Numbered from the stretch's first letter, positions 24,713-36,384 are shown. The stretch is DNA of 64,000 bases from Actinomadura citrea (GCF_013409045.1 NZ_JACCBT010000001.1:7294669-7358668); one strand, 5' to 3'. Notes: generated by a model from the letters alone, not told the origin. Numbers and translations are program-made.

Positions 24713-25240
24713 TCACGTGCCTGGACCCTTGCCGGGGATTTCGATGTTGGAGTAGTACGGCCGCGAGAAGGGGAATTCGGTGGCGACCCAGTGGCCCAGC
24801 GCGCTGTACAGGGTTTCGTAATGGCCGTTTCGGTAGGCGTCGGGGGTCACCCACCAGCTCACGTCGACGTCATAGCCGAGCAGGTCCTGGGTGAGCGGCG
24901 TACGCCGTCCCATCGGGTACAGGTAGCAGCAGCCCAGGTAGCGGTCCTCGTCGTCGTACACGGCGTAGCCGAATGATTCGTTCTCGCGGAACTCGCACTC
25001 GTGCCAGACCAGGTCGACGTAGTCGTACTCCTCGGTGACCGGCTCGGTCGGCCAGGACCCGCCGCGAGTGCGCCGGATCAGTTCAAGGCTGGCGTTGATG
25101 CCGCGCACATCGTCCCGCAGGTGTTCGCGGGCGAGCGCGCTGATCCGGATGTCGCCGTAGCTCAGCCTGAGGGGGGCGGTCCACCCGCTGGGCACCTGAA
25201 GTGTCTTTACCAGGCCCTGATAATCCATGCGCGAGGTCAC
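24713..25240 (-). CDS. GNAT-like N-acetyltransferase
   Basis: 175 residues. The layout (opening RxxR segments, WHECEFRENESFGYAVYD, then LGCCYLYPMGRR and WWVTPDAYRNGHYETL, with AYRNGHYE standing where R/Q-x-x-G-x-A/G usually binds acetyl-CoA) fits a GNAT fold, though the CoA loop is poorly conserved. Start GTG 25238-25240 overlaps the stop of the upstream gene (GTGA); ATG 25226-25228 is the alternative. Last gene of a minus-strand group starting with the SRPBCC gene. Substrate unknown; enzymatic activity uncertain. Confidence 0.65.
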   Translation of the reverse strand: MTSRMDYQGLVKTLQVPSGWTAPLRLSYGDIRISALAREHLRDDVRGINASLELIRRTRGGSWPTEPVTEEYDYVDLVWHECEFRENESFGYAVYDDEDRYLGCCYLYPMGRRTPLTQDLLGYDVDVSWWVTPDAYRNGHYETLYSALGHWVATEFPFSRPYYSNIEIPGKGPGT

Positions 25241-25494
25241 TCCGGGGGTGGGGAGAGTTTTGCGGCTATCGCGTAGTCGATCTGGATGTCTCGGTAGGTG
25301 GTCTGGGTCTTGACCTCGTCCGGGAGGTTGGTGCGGGCGCTTCCGGAGGTGGACTCCTCTGACGAGCCCTCGGTGAAGGTCACCGAGACGTCGGGGACCA
25401 CGTCGAAGCGGAGTTCGTCGGCCTTCACCCTGGCGGTGAAGAGGATGTCCGCCGTGCGCTGGAGGTCAGCGTCGGGGTGGTCGCCGGGGCTCAT
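25237..25494 (-). CDS. small acidic protein of unknown function
   Basis: 85 residues, family not recognised. Acidic, Ser/Thr-rich in the middle (TEGSSEESTSGSAR), with a beta-type N-terminal half (DILFTARVKADELRF) and a closing helix. Its start overlaps the stop of the 11-residue-repeat protein by 4 bases and its stop overlaps the GNAT start, so all three are coupled. With the repeat protein and SRPBCC gene it probably acts in the same pathway. Confidence 0.7.
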   Translation of the reverse strand: MSPGDHPDADLQRTADILFTARVKADELRFDVVPDVSVTFTEGSSEESTSGSARTNLPDEVKTQTTYRDIQIDYAIAAKLSPPPE

Positions 25495-26777
25495 GAGCGG
25501 GTTCCTCCTCGTGGCTGGGAGACCATCCGCAGGAGGGCCTTGCCCAGTTCGCGGACGGAGTCCTCGGTCTCGCGCAGGGCACCTTGGACCGCCGTGACCT
25601 CCGGCTCTCCATCGGACGTGTCCGCGCCGTTCCCCTCCTGATCCCCCTCCGAGTCGTCCTTCTCCTCGTCCTTGGCGGACGAGTCGTCGGATGAGGCGTT
25701 GTCCTTGCCGCTCTCGGACGTGTCGTCGGGCGCCGCCGAGCCGCCGGCGTCTTCGGCGGTCTCCGCCGTCTTGTTCACGGTGTCCGCAGCTCCCTCGGCG
25801 GCTCGTCCGGCACCCTGGCCGACGCCTTCGGCCGCGCCGCCGGCGCCGCTGCCCACATCTCGGACGCCCTCGCCTGCGCCTTCGGCGGCGCGGCCCGCAC
25901 CCTTGGCGGCTTCTCCTGCGCCTTCGCCCGCCTGCTCCGCCGCTCGGCCCGCACCCTTGCCCGCTTCACCTACCCCCTCGCCGGCACCTTCGCCCACCTG
26001 TTCCGCCGCTCGGCCCGCACCCTTGCCCGCTTCGCCTACCCCCTCGCCAGCGCCTTCGCCCACCTCTTCCGCTGCGCGGCCGGCGCCTCTCCCGACCTCG
26101 CCGACGCCTTCGCCCGCGCCCTTGCCGACGTCCTGGACGGCGCCGCCGGCTCCGCGGCCCACGTCCTTCACCGCGCCGCCCGCGCCCTCGCCGACGTCCT
26201 TGACCGCGCCCCCCGCGCCCTCGCCGACGTCCTTGACCGCGCCCCCGGCGCCCTCGCCGACGCTCTCGACGGCGCCGCCGGCGCCGCGGCCCACGTCCTC
26301 GACGGCGCCCCTGGCGCCCCGGCCGACCTCGCCCACGGCGGTGCCGGCTCCGGTGCCGATGTCGCTCACCGCCCGCTCGACGCCGCGTCCGATGTGCTGG
26401 AGGATCTCCGGGTTGCGGTCGAGGGTGGTCAGGACGCGGTCGACGATGACGGCCACGTTGTCCAGCCGGACCTGGAGTTCCGCCTGCGCCTCGACACCCT
26501 TGATCTCAAGCTTGACCCTGCCGAGGAACACGTCCGCGCCGACGTTCAGCTTGAGCAGGTCGAGGACCTGCGCGACGAGGGAGACGTGCGCCTCCAGGTT
26601 CTCGACCTCCAGCGAGATCTCTTCCACCTTGAGCTGCGGGACGTCGAGATGGACGTCGGGGCCCTCCGCGGGCTGCGCTCGCCTGTCCGGTTGAATGGCC
26701 CTTCCGGTCAGGCTCTCCGAGTCATCGCGGGACTCGTTCCGCTCGCGGTCAGCATTGCCGGACGCGCCGTCGCTCAT
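25491..26777 (-). CDS. 11-residue-repeat amphipathic helix protein
   Basis: 428 residues. A polar N-terminus (1-40) leads to a conserved block of about 90 residues (DVHLDVPQLKVEEISLEVENL and following, in parts; then LKLNVGADVFLGRVKLEIKG). From about 130 to 330 run some 18 imperfect 11-residue repeats of the form VGxGAGGAVxD, and then an acidic Ser/Asp/Glu-rich tail. Eleven-residue periodicity is typical of LEA, apolipoprotein, synuclein and perilipin-type helices that lie on lipid surfaces. From memory, similar proteins sit in Streptomyces gas-vesicle clusters, but no gvp genes are here. Start ATG 26775-26777 after GGGGGGAACG. No membrane segment or signal. Confidence 0.8.
   Translation of the reverse strand: MSDGASGNADRERNESRDDSESLTGRAIQPDRRAQPAEGPDVHLDVPQLKVEEISLEVENLEAHVSLVAQVLDLLKLNVGADVFLGRVKLEIKGVEAQAELQVRLDNVAVIVDRVLTTLDRNPEILQHIGRGVERAVSDIGTGAGTAVGEVGRGARGAVEDVGRGAGGAVESVGEGAGGAVKDVGEGAGGAVKDVGEGAGGAVKDVGRGAGGAVQDVGKGAGEGVGEVGRGAGRAAEEVGEGAGEGVGEAGKGAGRAAEQVGEGAGEGVGEAGKGAGRAAEQAGEGAGEAAKGAGRAAEGAGEGVRDVGSGAGGAAEGVGQGAGRAAEGAADTVNKTAETAEDAGGSAAPDDTSESGKDNASSDDSSAKDEEKDDSEGDQEGNGADTSDGEPEVTAVQGALRETEDSVRELGKALLRMVSQPRGGTRS
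25790..26360 (-). repeat. 33-bp tandem repeats coding 11-residue units
   Basis: About 18 units of 33 bp, the central three coding VGEGAGGAVKD almost identically, others alternating GEGVGE and RAAEQ endings. The alternation (VGEGAGEGVGE then AGKGAGRAAEQ, twice) implies expansion by a 66-bp double unit as well. Confidence 0.85.
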
Positions 26778-26852
26778 CGTTCCCCCCGATGCTCGATCCT
26801 GGTCCCGGGGGTGTACATGCCCCCTCAGTGCCACCTTCCACCAGCGAAGACG

Positions 26853-27899
26853 TCAGGCGTGGGCGCTCTCCGTCTCCTTCTCCTCTTCCTTTGCCTCCGG
26901 CTCCTCCTTGTCGTCCTCCTGCTTTGCCTCCGGCTCCTTCTCCTCTTCCTGCTCCGCCTTCGGCTTCTCCTCCTCTTCCTGCTCCGCCTTCGGCTTCTCC
27001 CCGTCCTCCGGCTTCTCCGCCTCGTCGCGCTCCTTGGCCTCCTGCTCCTCCTTGAGCGCGTCCTCGTGGGTCTTGACGACCTCGCCGTCGCGGATCTCGC
27101 CGCGCCAGCCTTCGACCTCCTCCTGGTCCAGCAGCGTCTTGGTCATCATGTGGCGCTTGATGTGCTTGAAGTCCAGGCGGAGGCGACGACCCTGGGCGCG
27201 CCACATGTTCGCCGTCTTCTCGAAGAAGCCGTCCGGGTGGTACTCGGCCACCAGCAGGACCCGTGTCATGGACGGCGCCAGCTCGTGGAACGTCACGGCG
27301 CCGTCGACATAGCCCTTGGGGCCCTTGGACTTCCAGACGATCCGCTCGTCGGGGACCTGCTCGATGATCGTCGCTTCCCAGGTGCGGTGGGACAGGAAGA
27401 CCTGCGCCCGCCAGTTGATCTTCTCGTCGGACTCCTGCTCGACGCTCTCCACCTTCTTGGTGAAGCTCGGGTAGTCGGCGAACTGCGTCCACTGGTCGTA
27501 GGCGACGCGGCGAGGCAGCCCGACGTCGAACTCCTCGATGATGTTGGTGACCTTCATCTTGCCCTGGCCACCGCCCTTGCCGTCCTTGCCTCCCCCGCCG
27601 ACGGCGCTCTTCACCTTGTCCTTCACCATTTCCTTCGCCCCGGTGGCGCCCGCGCTGAGGCCCGCCTTGAGCGGAGACTCTCCCTGGGCGAGCTTCTTCG
27701 CGCCGGTGGCCGCCGCCTTTCCGGCGACTCCCGCGCCGTCCCCGCCGTCGAGGCGCTCGGTCAGTCCCTCGATCTGGCCGCTCGCCTTCTCCAGCGCCCG
27801 CACCATGAGCGCCTGAGCCAGCGCGCGGCCGGCGTCCTTGAGCTGCTCGACGGGGAGATCCTGCGCCTTGTCGCCGTTCCCCGTGCCCGCTTCCGTCAT
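26853..27899 (-). CDS. SRPBCC family protein with long charged tail
   Basis: 348 residues. An N-terminal helical, Lys/Ala/Gly-rich part (about 1-115), an SRPBCC (polyketide cyclase/dehydrase-type) domain (about 118-265) with IIEEFDVGLPRRVAYDQWTQF, in parts, FPSFTKKV-like YPSFTKKVESVEQ and the typical IVWKSKGPKGYVDG, then a tail of about 80 residues that is nearly all Glu, Lys and Pro. The tail repeats KPKAEQEEE units. From memory the same domain order occurs beside gas-vesicle genes in Streptomyces. Start ATG 27897-27899 after AAGG. First gene of the group running to 24713. Confidence 0.85.
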   Translation of the reverse strand: MTEAGTGNGDKAQDLPVEQLKDAGRALAQALMVRALEKASGQIEGLTERLDGGDGAGVAGKAAATGAKKLAQGESPLKAGLSAGATGAKEMVKDKVKSAVGGGGKDGKGGGQGKMKVTNIIEEFDVGLPRRVAYDQWTQFADYPSFTKKVESVEQESDEKINWRAQVFLSHRTWEATIIEQVPDERIVWKSKGPKGYVDGAVTFHELAPSMTRVLLVAEYHPDGFFEKTANMWRAQGRRLRLDFKHIKRHMMTKTLLDQEEVEGWRGEIRDGEVVKTHEDALKEEQEAKERDEAEKPEDGEKPKAEQEEEEKPKAEQEEEKEPEAKQEDDKEEPEAKEEEKETESAHA

Positions 27900-28048
27900 G
27901 GTCAGCCTTCGTTTCCTCGCTGATTTCACCTGACCCTGACGACATAGCCCCAGAAACGCGGGCTAAAACGACAAAAGCGCCACTGACCAGCAAAAACGAA
28001 TGATCTACCATCCCTATGCATGGGGACGGCCTCGGTTTTCAGGCAGCC

Positions 28049-28744
28049 CTAATCCGAGCTATCCCGCCGTCGGCTCGCGGGGGAACGCGCCACGCGAAAG
28101 CCCACGTCGTCGATCCGGAAGGTCGGATGGCTGCGGCGACGCACCGAGGCCCGGCAACTCCAGTGCTCGTCGGACCATCCGCCGCCTCGGAGAACCCGGT
28201 AGGCGCCGTAGACCTCGGCGTCGTAGAGGTCCCAGCACCATTCCCAGACGTCGCCCAGCATGTCGTACAGGCCCCACGCGTTCGACCGCTTGCCGCCCAC
28301 GTCGTGAACGTGCCCCTGGGCGTTGCCGCGATACCAGGCGATCTCGTCGAGCGGCCCGTACCTCGGACCGGTCGTGCCGGCACGGCAGGCGTGTTCCCAT
28401 TCGGCCTCGGTGGGCAGCCGGTACCCGTCGGCGGAGGCGTCCCACTCGGCGCCCTCGCCGTCGGCGTGGAGGCGATAGGCGGGCGCCAGCCCCTCACGCC
28501 GGGACAGGGCGTTGCAGAACCGGATCGCGTCCAGCCACGAGACGCCTTCGACCGGCAGCCGCTCTCCCCGCGCGGTGCTCGGCCGCTCGTCGGTGACCTG
28601 CGCGTACTGCGACTGGGTGACCGGGAACGCCGCCAGCCGGTACGGCGCGAGGTCGACCGGCCAGCTGCGCCGCGTCCGCCGATCCGACAGCGTCACCGTC
28701 CCTGCGGGGACGGTGACCATCTCGATTGCGGGGCCCGTGTCCAT
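28049..28744 (-). CDS. SUMF1 / formylglycine-generating-enzyme-fold protein
   Basis: 231 residues, a single FGE-sulfatase domain. Typical blocks: FPVTQSQYAQVT, LPVEGVSWLDAIRFCNALS, YRLPTEAEWEHACRAGT, NAWGLYDMLGDVWEWCWD and VLRGGGWSDEHWSCRASVRR. True formylglycine-generating enzymes need two active-site Cys near the end (LC...YC); here only the CRAS Cys is present, so this is more likely another member of the fold, such as a kinase- or NRPS-linked accessory protein. No sulfatase is nearby. Start ATG 28742-28744. Confidence 0.88.
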   Translation of the reverse strand: MDTGPAIEMVTVPAGTVTLSDRRTRRSWPVDLAPYRLAAFPVTQSQYAQVTDERPSTARGERLPVEGVSWLDAIRFCNALSRREGLAPAYRLHADGEGAEWDASADGYRLPTEAEWEHACRAGTTGPRYGPLDEIAWYRGNAQGHVHDVGGKRSNAWGLYDMLGDVWEWCWDLYDAEVYGAYRVLRGGGWSDEHWSCRASVRRRSHPTFRIDDVGFRVARSPASRRRDSSD

Positions 28745-28821
28745 CGGCTGGTGATCCTACCGACGCACGCCTTCGATTCGTGCGGCCACCGGACGTGGGG
28801 CCGGTGCCGCTTCCAGCTCCT

Positions 28822-29505
28822 TCATCGCCTGCGGCGGGCGTCGCAGCGCTCCAGACCGTCGAGGACGGCGTGGAGGCCGAACTCGAAGGTCTCGTCGGGG
28901 GAGGCGGCGTAGTCGGTACCCGCCGTGGTGTCCAGGCGGGCGCGCAGGCGCGGGAAGCGTGTGGCGATCTCCTGAGCCTTCGTCATGGCATCGCGGAACC
29001 GCTCCTGGGCGGTGCCGCCGTTCTGGTCGAGCCTGCGGGTGAGCGCGGCGGTGGCGGCGACGCCGGCCGCGTTGCCGAGCACGTAGGTGAACACCGCGGC
29101 GGCGGCCCGGTCGGCCTCGGCACCGGTGAAGCCGGCGGCCTCGTAGACGGCGAGCTGGTGGTCGTCGTGACGCGCCTTGCCCTCCCCATAGACGACGTGG
29201 GCGGCGAAGACCTGCACGAGCCAGGGGTGCCGGGTGAACATCCCGTACAGGTCGAAGGCCATGGCGGTGGCCGCGGCACGCCAGCCGACCGCGTCCGGAT
29301 CGGGCAGCGTGAGCTCGCCCCAGACCTGGTCGGTGGCCAGCAGGACCAGGTTGTCCTTGCTCTTGACGTGCCAGTACACGGCGGTGGCGGCCGAATCGAG
29401 CCGATCGCCCAGGGCGCGCATGTTCAGGCCTTCGAGTCCTTCGACGTCCATGAGCTCGATGGCGGTACGGACGATCTGGTCCCGGGAGAGGGTGTCGCGT
29501 GGCAC
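28822..29505 (-). CDS. TetR family regulator (TetR C-terminal type)
   Basis: 227 residues. HTH: LSRDQIVRTAIELMDVEGLEGLNMRALGDRL in parts, with AATAVYWHVKSKDNLV, the YWHVxxK form of classical TetR/TetR_C regulators. The start GTG 29503-29505 or TTG 29512-29514 fits the family; further upstream the frame runs through the operators. The C-terminal domain is helical with HDDHQLAVYEAAGF. It is divergent from the membrane protein at 29630, with three matching palindromes between them. Confidence 0.9.
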   Translation of the reverse strand: MPRDTLSRDQIVRTAIELMDVEGLEGLNMRALGDRLDSAATAVYWHVKSKDNLVLLATDQVWGELTLPDPDAVGWRAAATAMAFDLYGMFTRHPWLVQVFAAHVVYGEGKARHDDHQLAVYEAAGFTGAEADRAAAAVFTYVLGNAAGVAATAALTRRLDQNGGTAQERFRDAMTKAQEIATRFPRLRARLDTTAGTDYAASPDETFEFGLHAVLDGLERCDARRRR

Positions 29506-29525
29506 GACTCTCAAGCTAGGCCGTC

Positions 29526-29611
29526 CTTGAACAATGTTCAAGTCAGCACTTGCACAATGTTCAAGTCTTGTTCTAGCGTTCTCGACGTCAGGCACTTGAA
29601 CTAAGTACAAG
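29526..29611. promoter_or_regulatory. three phased TetR operators
   Basis: CTTGAACAATGTTCAAG (29526-29542, perfect palindrome), CTTGCACAATGTTCAAG (29549-29565, one mismatch pair) and CTTGAACTAAGTACAAG (29595-29611). Centres at 29534, 29557 and 29603 are 23 and 46 bp apart, an exact 1:2 ratio. They fill the space between the TetR gene and the divergent membrane protein gene. Confidence 0.85.
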
Positions 29612-29629
29612 TCCTCCCGGAGGGACCCC

Positions 29630-30145
29630 GTGCACGCTCTCCCCGCCGCCATGCAGTTGCTGGTCGCCGCCGCCTTCGTCAGCATCCCGCTGGTCCGCCA
29701 CCGCTACGGCCCGGCCGCCGAAGCCGCCGCGGTCGCCGAGCTGCGCCGCCAGGACGTCCGGCCCGAGGTCCTGGCGGAGAACGGGCTGCGCTTCGACGCC
29801 GGCGGCCACGAGACCGCCGTCCCGGCCGCCGTCGCCGCGGCCATGATCGGCACTGCCGTCCTGAACCTCGCCGGCGTCGGCCTCGCCCAGCCGCTGACCT
29901 GGGTCTTCTCCTCGCTGGTCCTCCTGTTGAACACCGGGATCGTCTACAGCAACCTCACCGCGGTGAAGTCCGTCCAGGCCGCCTTCCGCCGCAAGGGCAC
30001 TCCGGAACTGGCCCGGGTCCAGGTCGCCGCCTTCCTCAAGGCCGCCGAGAACGCGTTCCCCGGCTGGGTGCGCGCCCAGACCTACATCCGTAACACGGTG
30101 GTCTTCGCCGGATCCGCCATCGCGCTGGTCGCCGTCTCCGTCTGA
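29630..30145 (+). CDS. small membrane protein under TetR control
   Basis: 171 residues, not assigned to a family. A hydrophobic N-terminal helix, a soluble stretch of about 40 residues (ELRRQDVRPEVLAENGLRF), two close helices at about 65-105 (VPAAVAAAMIGTAVLNLAG, WVFSSLVLLLNTG), another soluble part and a last helix. Start GTG 29630 with GGAGGG nine bases upstream. It is divergent from a TetR gene with three operators, so expression is probably inducible by a small molecule. Confidence 0.8.
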   Translation: MHALPAAMQLLVAAAFVSIPLVRHRYGPAAEAAAVAELRRQDVRPEVLAENGLRFDAGGHETAVPAAVAAAMIGTAVLNLAGVGLAQPLTWVFSSLVLLLNTGIVYSNLTAVKSVQAAFRRKGTPELARVQVAAFLKAAENAFPGWVRAQTYIRNTVVFAGSAIALVAVSV

Positions 30146-30172
30146 CCACCGGTGCGATGGCGGCGGAATCCC

Positions 30173-33778
<3,606 letters not shown>

Positions 33779-33789
33779 GTTTTCGAGCA

Positions 33790-33880
33790 CCTCCCATGGG
33801 ATCTGGGAGGCGCCCTTGCGGAATCAGGTGTCTCGGGCCGAGCGTGGCGGGCTCTCGCCCGTTGCAGCGCCTCTCGGCCC
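33790..33880 (-). promoter_or_regulatory. SAH riboswitch of metH
   Basis: Read on the minus strand from 33880. Outer stem GGGCCGAG/CTCGGCCC (33880-33873 with 33842-33835); inner hairpin CGGGC-GAGA-GCCCG; the conserved GGCGCTGCAAC; and a pseudoknot GAGGCGC/GCGCCTC (33873-33867 with 33813-33807). This is the SAH class known before metH and ahcY. Directly after it, CCTCCCA (33810-33804) can pair with TGGGAGG (33796-33790), which holds the metH ribosome site. The two pairings share CCTC and exclude each other, so SAH binding should free translation. Confidence 0.88.
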
Positions 33881-33948
33881 GGTACCGAGGTTACATTCCG
33901 AGAGGGCGGTGTGTCAGGCGCGCCCGGGGTTGCGGGCAGGATGAGGTG

Positions 33949-34578
33949 ATGCGCGCACGACCGATCTCGCCGTCTCTGGTGGTCGAGGAGCTGGCCGACC
34001 GGATCACGGCGTCCGGGTCCGGTTCCTGGGCGCGGGTGGCGATCGACGGGGCCCCGCCCGCGGCGCCCTCCGACCTGGCCGACGCCCTCGTCTCGCCGCT
34101 GCGCGCTCGGGGACGGGACGTCGTGCGGGTGTCGGCGCGCGACTTCCTGCGTCCGGCGTCGCTGCGCTACGAGCACGGGCGGGACGATCCGGACGTCTTC
34201 TACGACGAGTGGCTCGACGTGGGCGGGCTCGTACGGGAGGCGCTGGGGCCGCTGGAGCCGTCCGGCACGGGGAGGGTCCTGCCGAGCCTGTGGGACGCGG
34301 CGCTCGACAGGGCGACGAGGGCCGGCTACGTGCCCGTTCGGCCAGGCGGGGTGCTGCTGCTGGACGGCTCGCTGCTGCTCGGCCGGGGGCTGCCGTTCGA
34401 GCTGACCGTCCACCTGTCCCTGTCGCGCGGGGCGCTGGCCCGCCGCACGGCCGGCGACGAGGCGTGGACGCTTCCCGCCTACGCGCGCTATGACGCCGAG
34501 GTCGAGCCCGTGCGCACCGCCGATGTCGTCCTGAAGCTGGACGACCCCCGCCACCCGGCGCTGATCACCGACGCCTAG
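33949..34578 (+). CDS. uridine kinase-like protein with degenerate P-loop
   Basis: 209 residues. The order of blocks matches actinomycete uridine/nucleoside kinase-like proteins: WARVAIDGAPPAAPSDLADAL, in parts, at the P-loop place, VVRVSARDFLRPASLRYEHG, DVFYDEWLDVGGL, GVLLLDGSLLLGRGLP and the late DEAWTLPAYARYDAEV. The P-loop GxxGxGKS/T is absent (IDGAPPAAPSD), so it may not bind ATP in the usual way. Start ATG 33949 follows AGGATGAGG. Divergent from metH, tail to tail with the DUF6221 gene (4-base overlap). Confidence 0.75.
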   Translation: MRARPISPSLVVEELADRITASGSGSWARVAIDGAPPAAPSDLADALVSPLRARGRDVVRVSARDFLRPASLRYEHGRDDPDVFYDEWLDVGGLVREALGPLEPSGTGRVLPSLWDAALDRATRAGYVPVRPGGVLLLDGSLLLGRGLPFELTVHLSLSRGALARRTAGDEAWTLPAYARYDAEVEPVRTADVVLKLDDPRHPALITDA

Positions 34579-34964
34579 GGCCGCCATTCCTCCTGGTAGG
34601 CGGGGTGGTGGGCGTAGGGCAGCGCGAGAAGGCGCACGACCGCCTCGCGGACGGACTGCGCCGCGTCGAGTTCGGGGGTGCGGTGGCCCTGGCCGAGGAT
34701 CCAGGCCTGCTTCTCGTAGTCGTCGACGATCTGGCGCCGGGCGGCCACCTCGGCGAGCGCGCGGGAGGGGTCGTGGCGGGCGATGTGCTCGGCGTACGCG
34801 CCGTTCTCCGCCGTCGCGACGTAGGCGGAGCCGTCCGTGCCGGGATCGCCGGTGTCGGTGCTGACCGTGCCGGAGGGGGTCGCCTTCCAGGGTGTGCCGG
34901 AGCAGGCGCGGGCCATCTGCTCGTCCCTGTCCAGCCGAGCGCGGAGGAACTCCACCAAATCCAT
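34575..34964 (-). CDS. DUF6221 family protein
   Basis: 129 residues. The opening DLVEFLRARLDRDEQMAR and the later HIARHDPSRALAEVAARRQIVDDY, in parts, are the typical form of DUF6221, a small actinomycete family often found in phage-like or accessory regions. No known function. The C-terminus AYQEEWRP is also typical. Start ATG 34962-34964. Its stop overlaps that of the kinase-like gene on the other strand (CTAG). Confidence 0.85.
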   Translation of the reverse strand: MDLVEFLRARLDRDEQMARACSGTPWKATPSGTVSTDTGDPGTDGSAYVATAENGAYAEHIARHDPSRALAEVAARRQIVDDYEKQAWILGQGHRTPELDAAQSVREAVVRLLALPYAHHPAYQEEWRP

Positions 34965-35046
34965 AGGGCCATCCTGCCCCTTGCGGAGCGGGACGGCCCC
35001 AGGGCCGGGGCCGCCCGCAGATGCGGGACGGCCCCGCGGGCAAGGG

Positions 35047-36300
35047 TCAGGCGGCGCAGTTGCCGGTGACCGGCTTGCCCGCGAAGCGGTCGCCGAGGAA
35101 CGTCATCGCGTCGGGCTCGCTCCAGAGCATGCCGGTGGCGTGCTCGGCGAAGGTGTAGGTCTTCCAGGTGATGTTGGCGCCCTTCGCGCACCACGCCTTG
35201 TGGAGGGTGTCGGCCTGCGCGGCGGGGATGATCTCGTCGTAGACGGCCTGCGTCTGGAGCACCGGGGCGCTCGGGGCGGTGGAGCCGAGCTTGTTGGCGT
35301 CCAGGCGGCGCTGCCACTCGGGCGTGGCCAGCGGGTCGGTGGTCGTGTAGTCGCTGATGTGCTTGAACGCGGTCTGCACGACCGTGAGTGGCCCGTCGAA
35401 GCTGACCAGGCACATGTCCTGGGCCTTGGCCAGCAGCTCGCGGCCGTCGTCGTTGAGGTACCCGGCCAGGTCGAGCTCGGGATAGGCGGCGTCGTAGCCG
35501 ACGGCGGCCATGAACATGAGCGCGACGAACGGGGAGCCGTCCAGTCCCTTGGCGACGGCCTGGAGGTCCGCCGGGACGCCGCCCGCGAACACCCCCTTGA
35601 TCGCCAGCTCGGGGGCGTAGGTCTTCGCCAGCTCCGCGGCCCAGCCCGCGGTCGTGCCGCCCTGCGAGTAGCCCCAGAGGCCGACCGGCGAGCCGCCGAG
35701 TCCCGCGTCGGGGAGGCGCTGCGCGGCGCGGGCGACGTTCAGCAGGGCCCGGCCCTGGGAGCCGCCGACCTCGTAGGTGTGCTGACCGGGCGTTCCGAGG
35801 CCCTCCATGTCGGTGACGGCGACGGCCCACCCGCGGCTGAGCGCGTCGGCGATGAACAGCTCCTCGTAGTCCATGCCCTGGGTGAGGGTGTAGGACGGGG
35901 CGCAGGCGTCGCCGAGTCCGCGCGTCCCGACGGCGTAGGAGACGAGCGGCCGCTCGCCCTGGCCCGTCCACTCCTTGGTGGGGACGAGGACCATGCCCGA
36001 GACGGCGGTCGGCTGCCCCTGCACCGTCTCCGACCGGTACAGCACCTGCCAGGACTTGACGCCCTCGTACGGCGAGTGGCCGATCGGGTCCACGGTGAAC
36101 ACCGCGGGACGCGACCTGATGACGTCACCGGGCGCGCCCGCCGGGAGCGGGGAGGGCGGCTGGTAGAACGGATCCTCGGCCGGGGGCTTCGGGGCCTGCG
36201 GCGCCGCGGCGGCGGTGCCCTGCAGGGCGGCCGCCGTCATGGCGAGGCCGACGCACGACGCCACGGCGGCGCGCACGACCCGGCGAACGGTGATGGACAT
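35047..36300 (-). CDS. secreted LIP-family lipase / alpha-beta hydrolase
   Basis: 417 residues with a signal peptide (about 1-33, RRVVRAA... cut near AAAAPQ). The secretory-lipase (LIP) family splits lipids outside the cell. The nucleophile elbow is GYSQGG at about residue 210 (Ser), preceded by VGLWG. The Asp lies probably in YDEIIPAAQAD and the His in EHATGM. Other blocks: VSGMVLVPT, YAVGTRGLGDACAPS, VAVTDMEGLGTPG. Start ATG 36298-36300 after GAAGGG. The mature part has four Cys that could pair. Stand-alone. Confidence 0.9.
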   Translation of the reverse strand: MSITVRRVVRAAVASCVGLAMTAAALQGTAAAAPQAPKPPAEDPFYQPPSPLPAGAPGDVIRSRPAVFTVDPIGHSPYEGVKSWQVLYRSETVQGQPTAVSGMVLVPTKEWTGQGERPLVSYAVGTRGLGDACAPSYTLTQGMDYEELFIADALSRGWAVAVTDMEGLGTPGQHTYEVGGSQGRALLNVARAAQRLPDAGLGGSPVGLWGYSQGGTTAGWAAELAKTYAPELAIKGVFAGGVPADLQAVAKGLDGSPFVALMFMAAVGYDAAYPELDLAGYLNDDGRELLAKAQDMCLVSFDGPLTVVQTAFKHISDYTTTDPLATPEWQRRLDANKLGSTAPSAPVLQTQAVYDEIIPAAQADTLHKAWCAKGANITWKTYTFAEHATGMLWSEPDAMTFLGDRFAGKPVTGNCAA

Positions 36301-36384
36301 GGCGGGTAACCCTTCAACGTGGCGGCGGCGTCTCCGCGCCTGCCGTCGGCGTGACGGCCACCCGACAGTAACGTAATTGGACAC

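Noticed and set aside
25790..26360. CRISPR-like tandem repeats
   Set aside because: Repeats are contiguous 33-bp coding units with no unique spacers and keep the reading frame.
24713..27899. Gas-vesicle operon
   Set aside because: No GvpA, GvpF/L, GvpN or GvpK-like sequence was found in the window, only the two auxiliary-type proteins.
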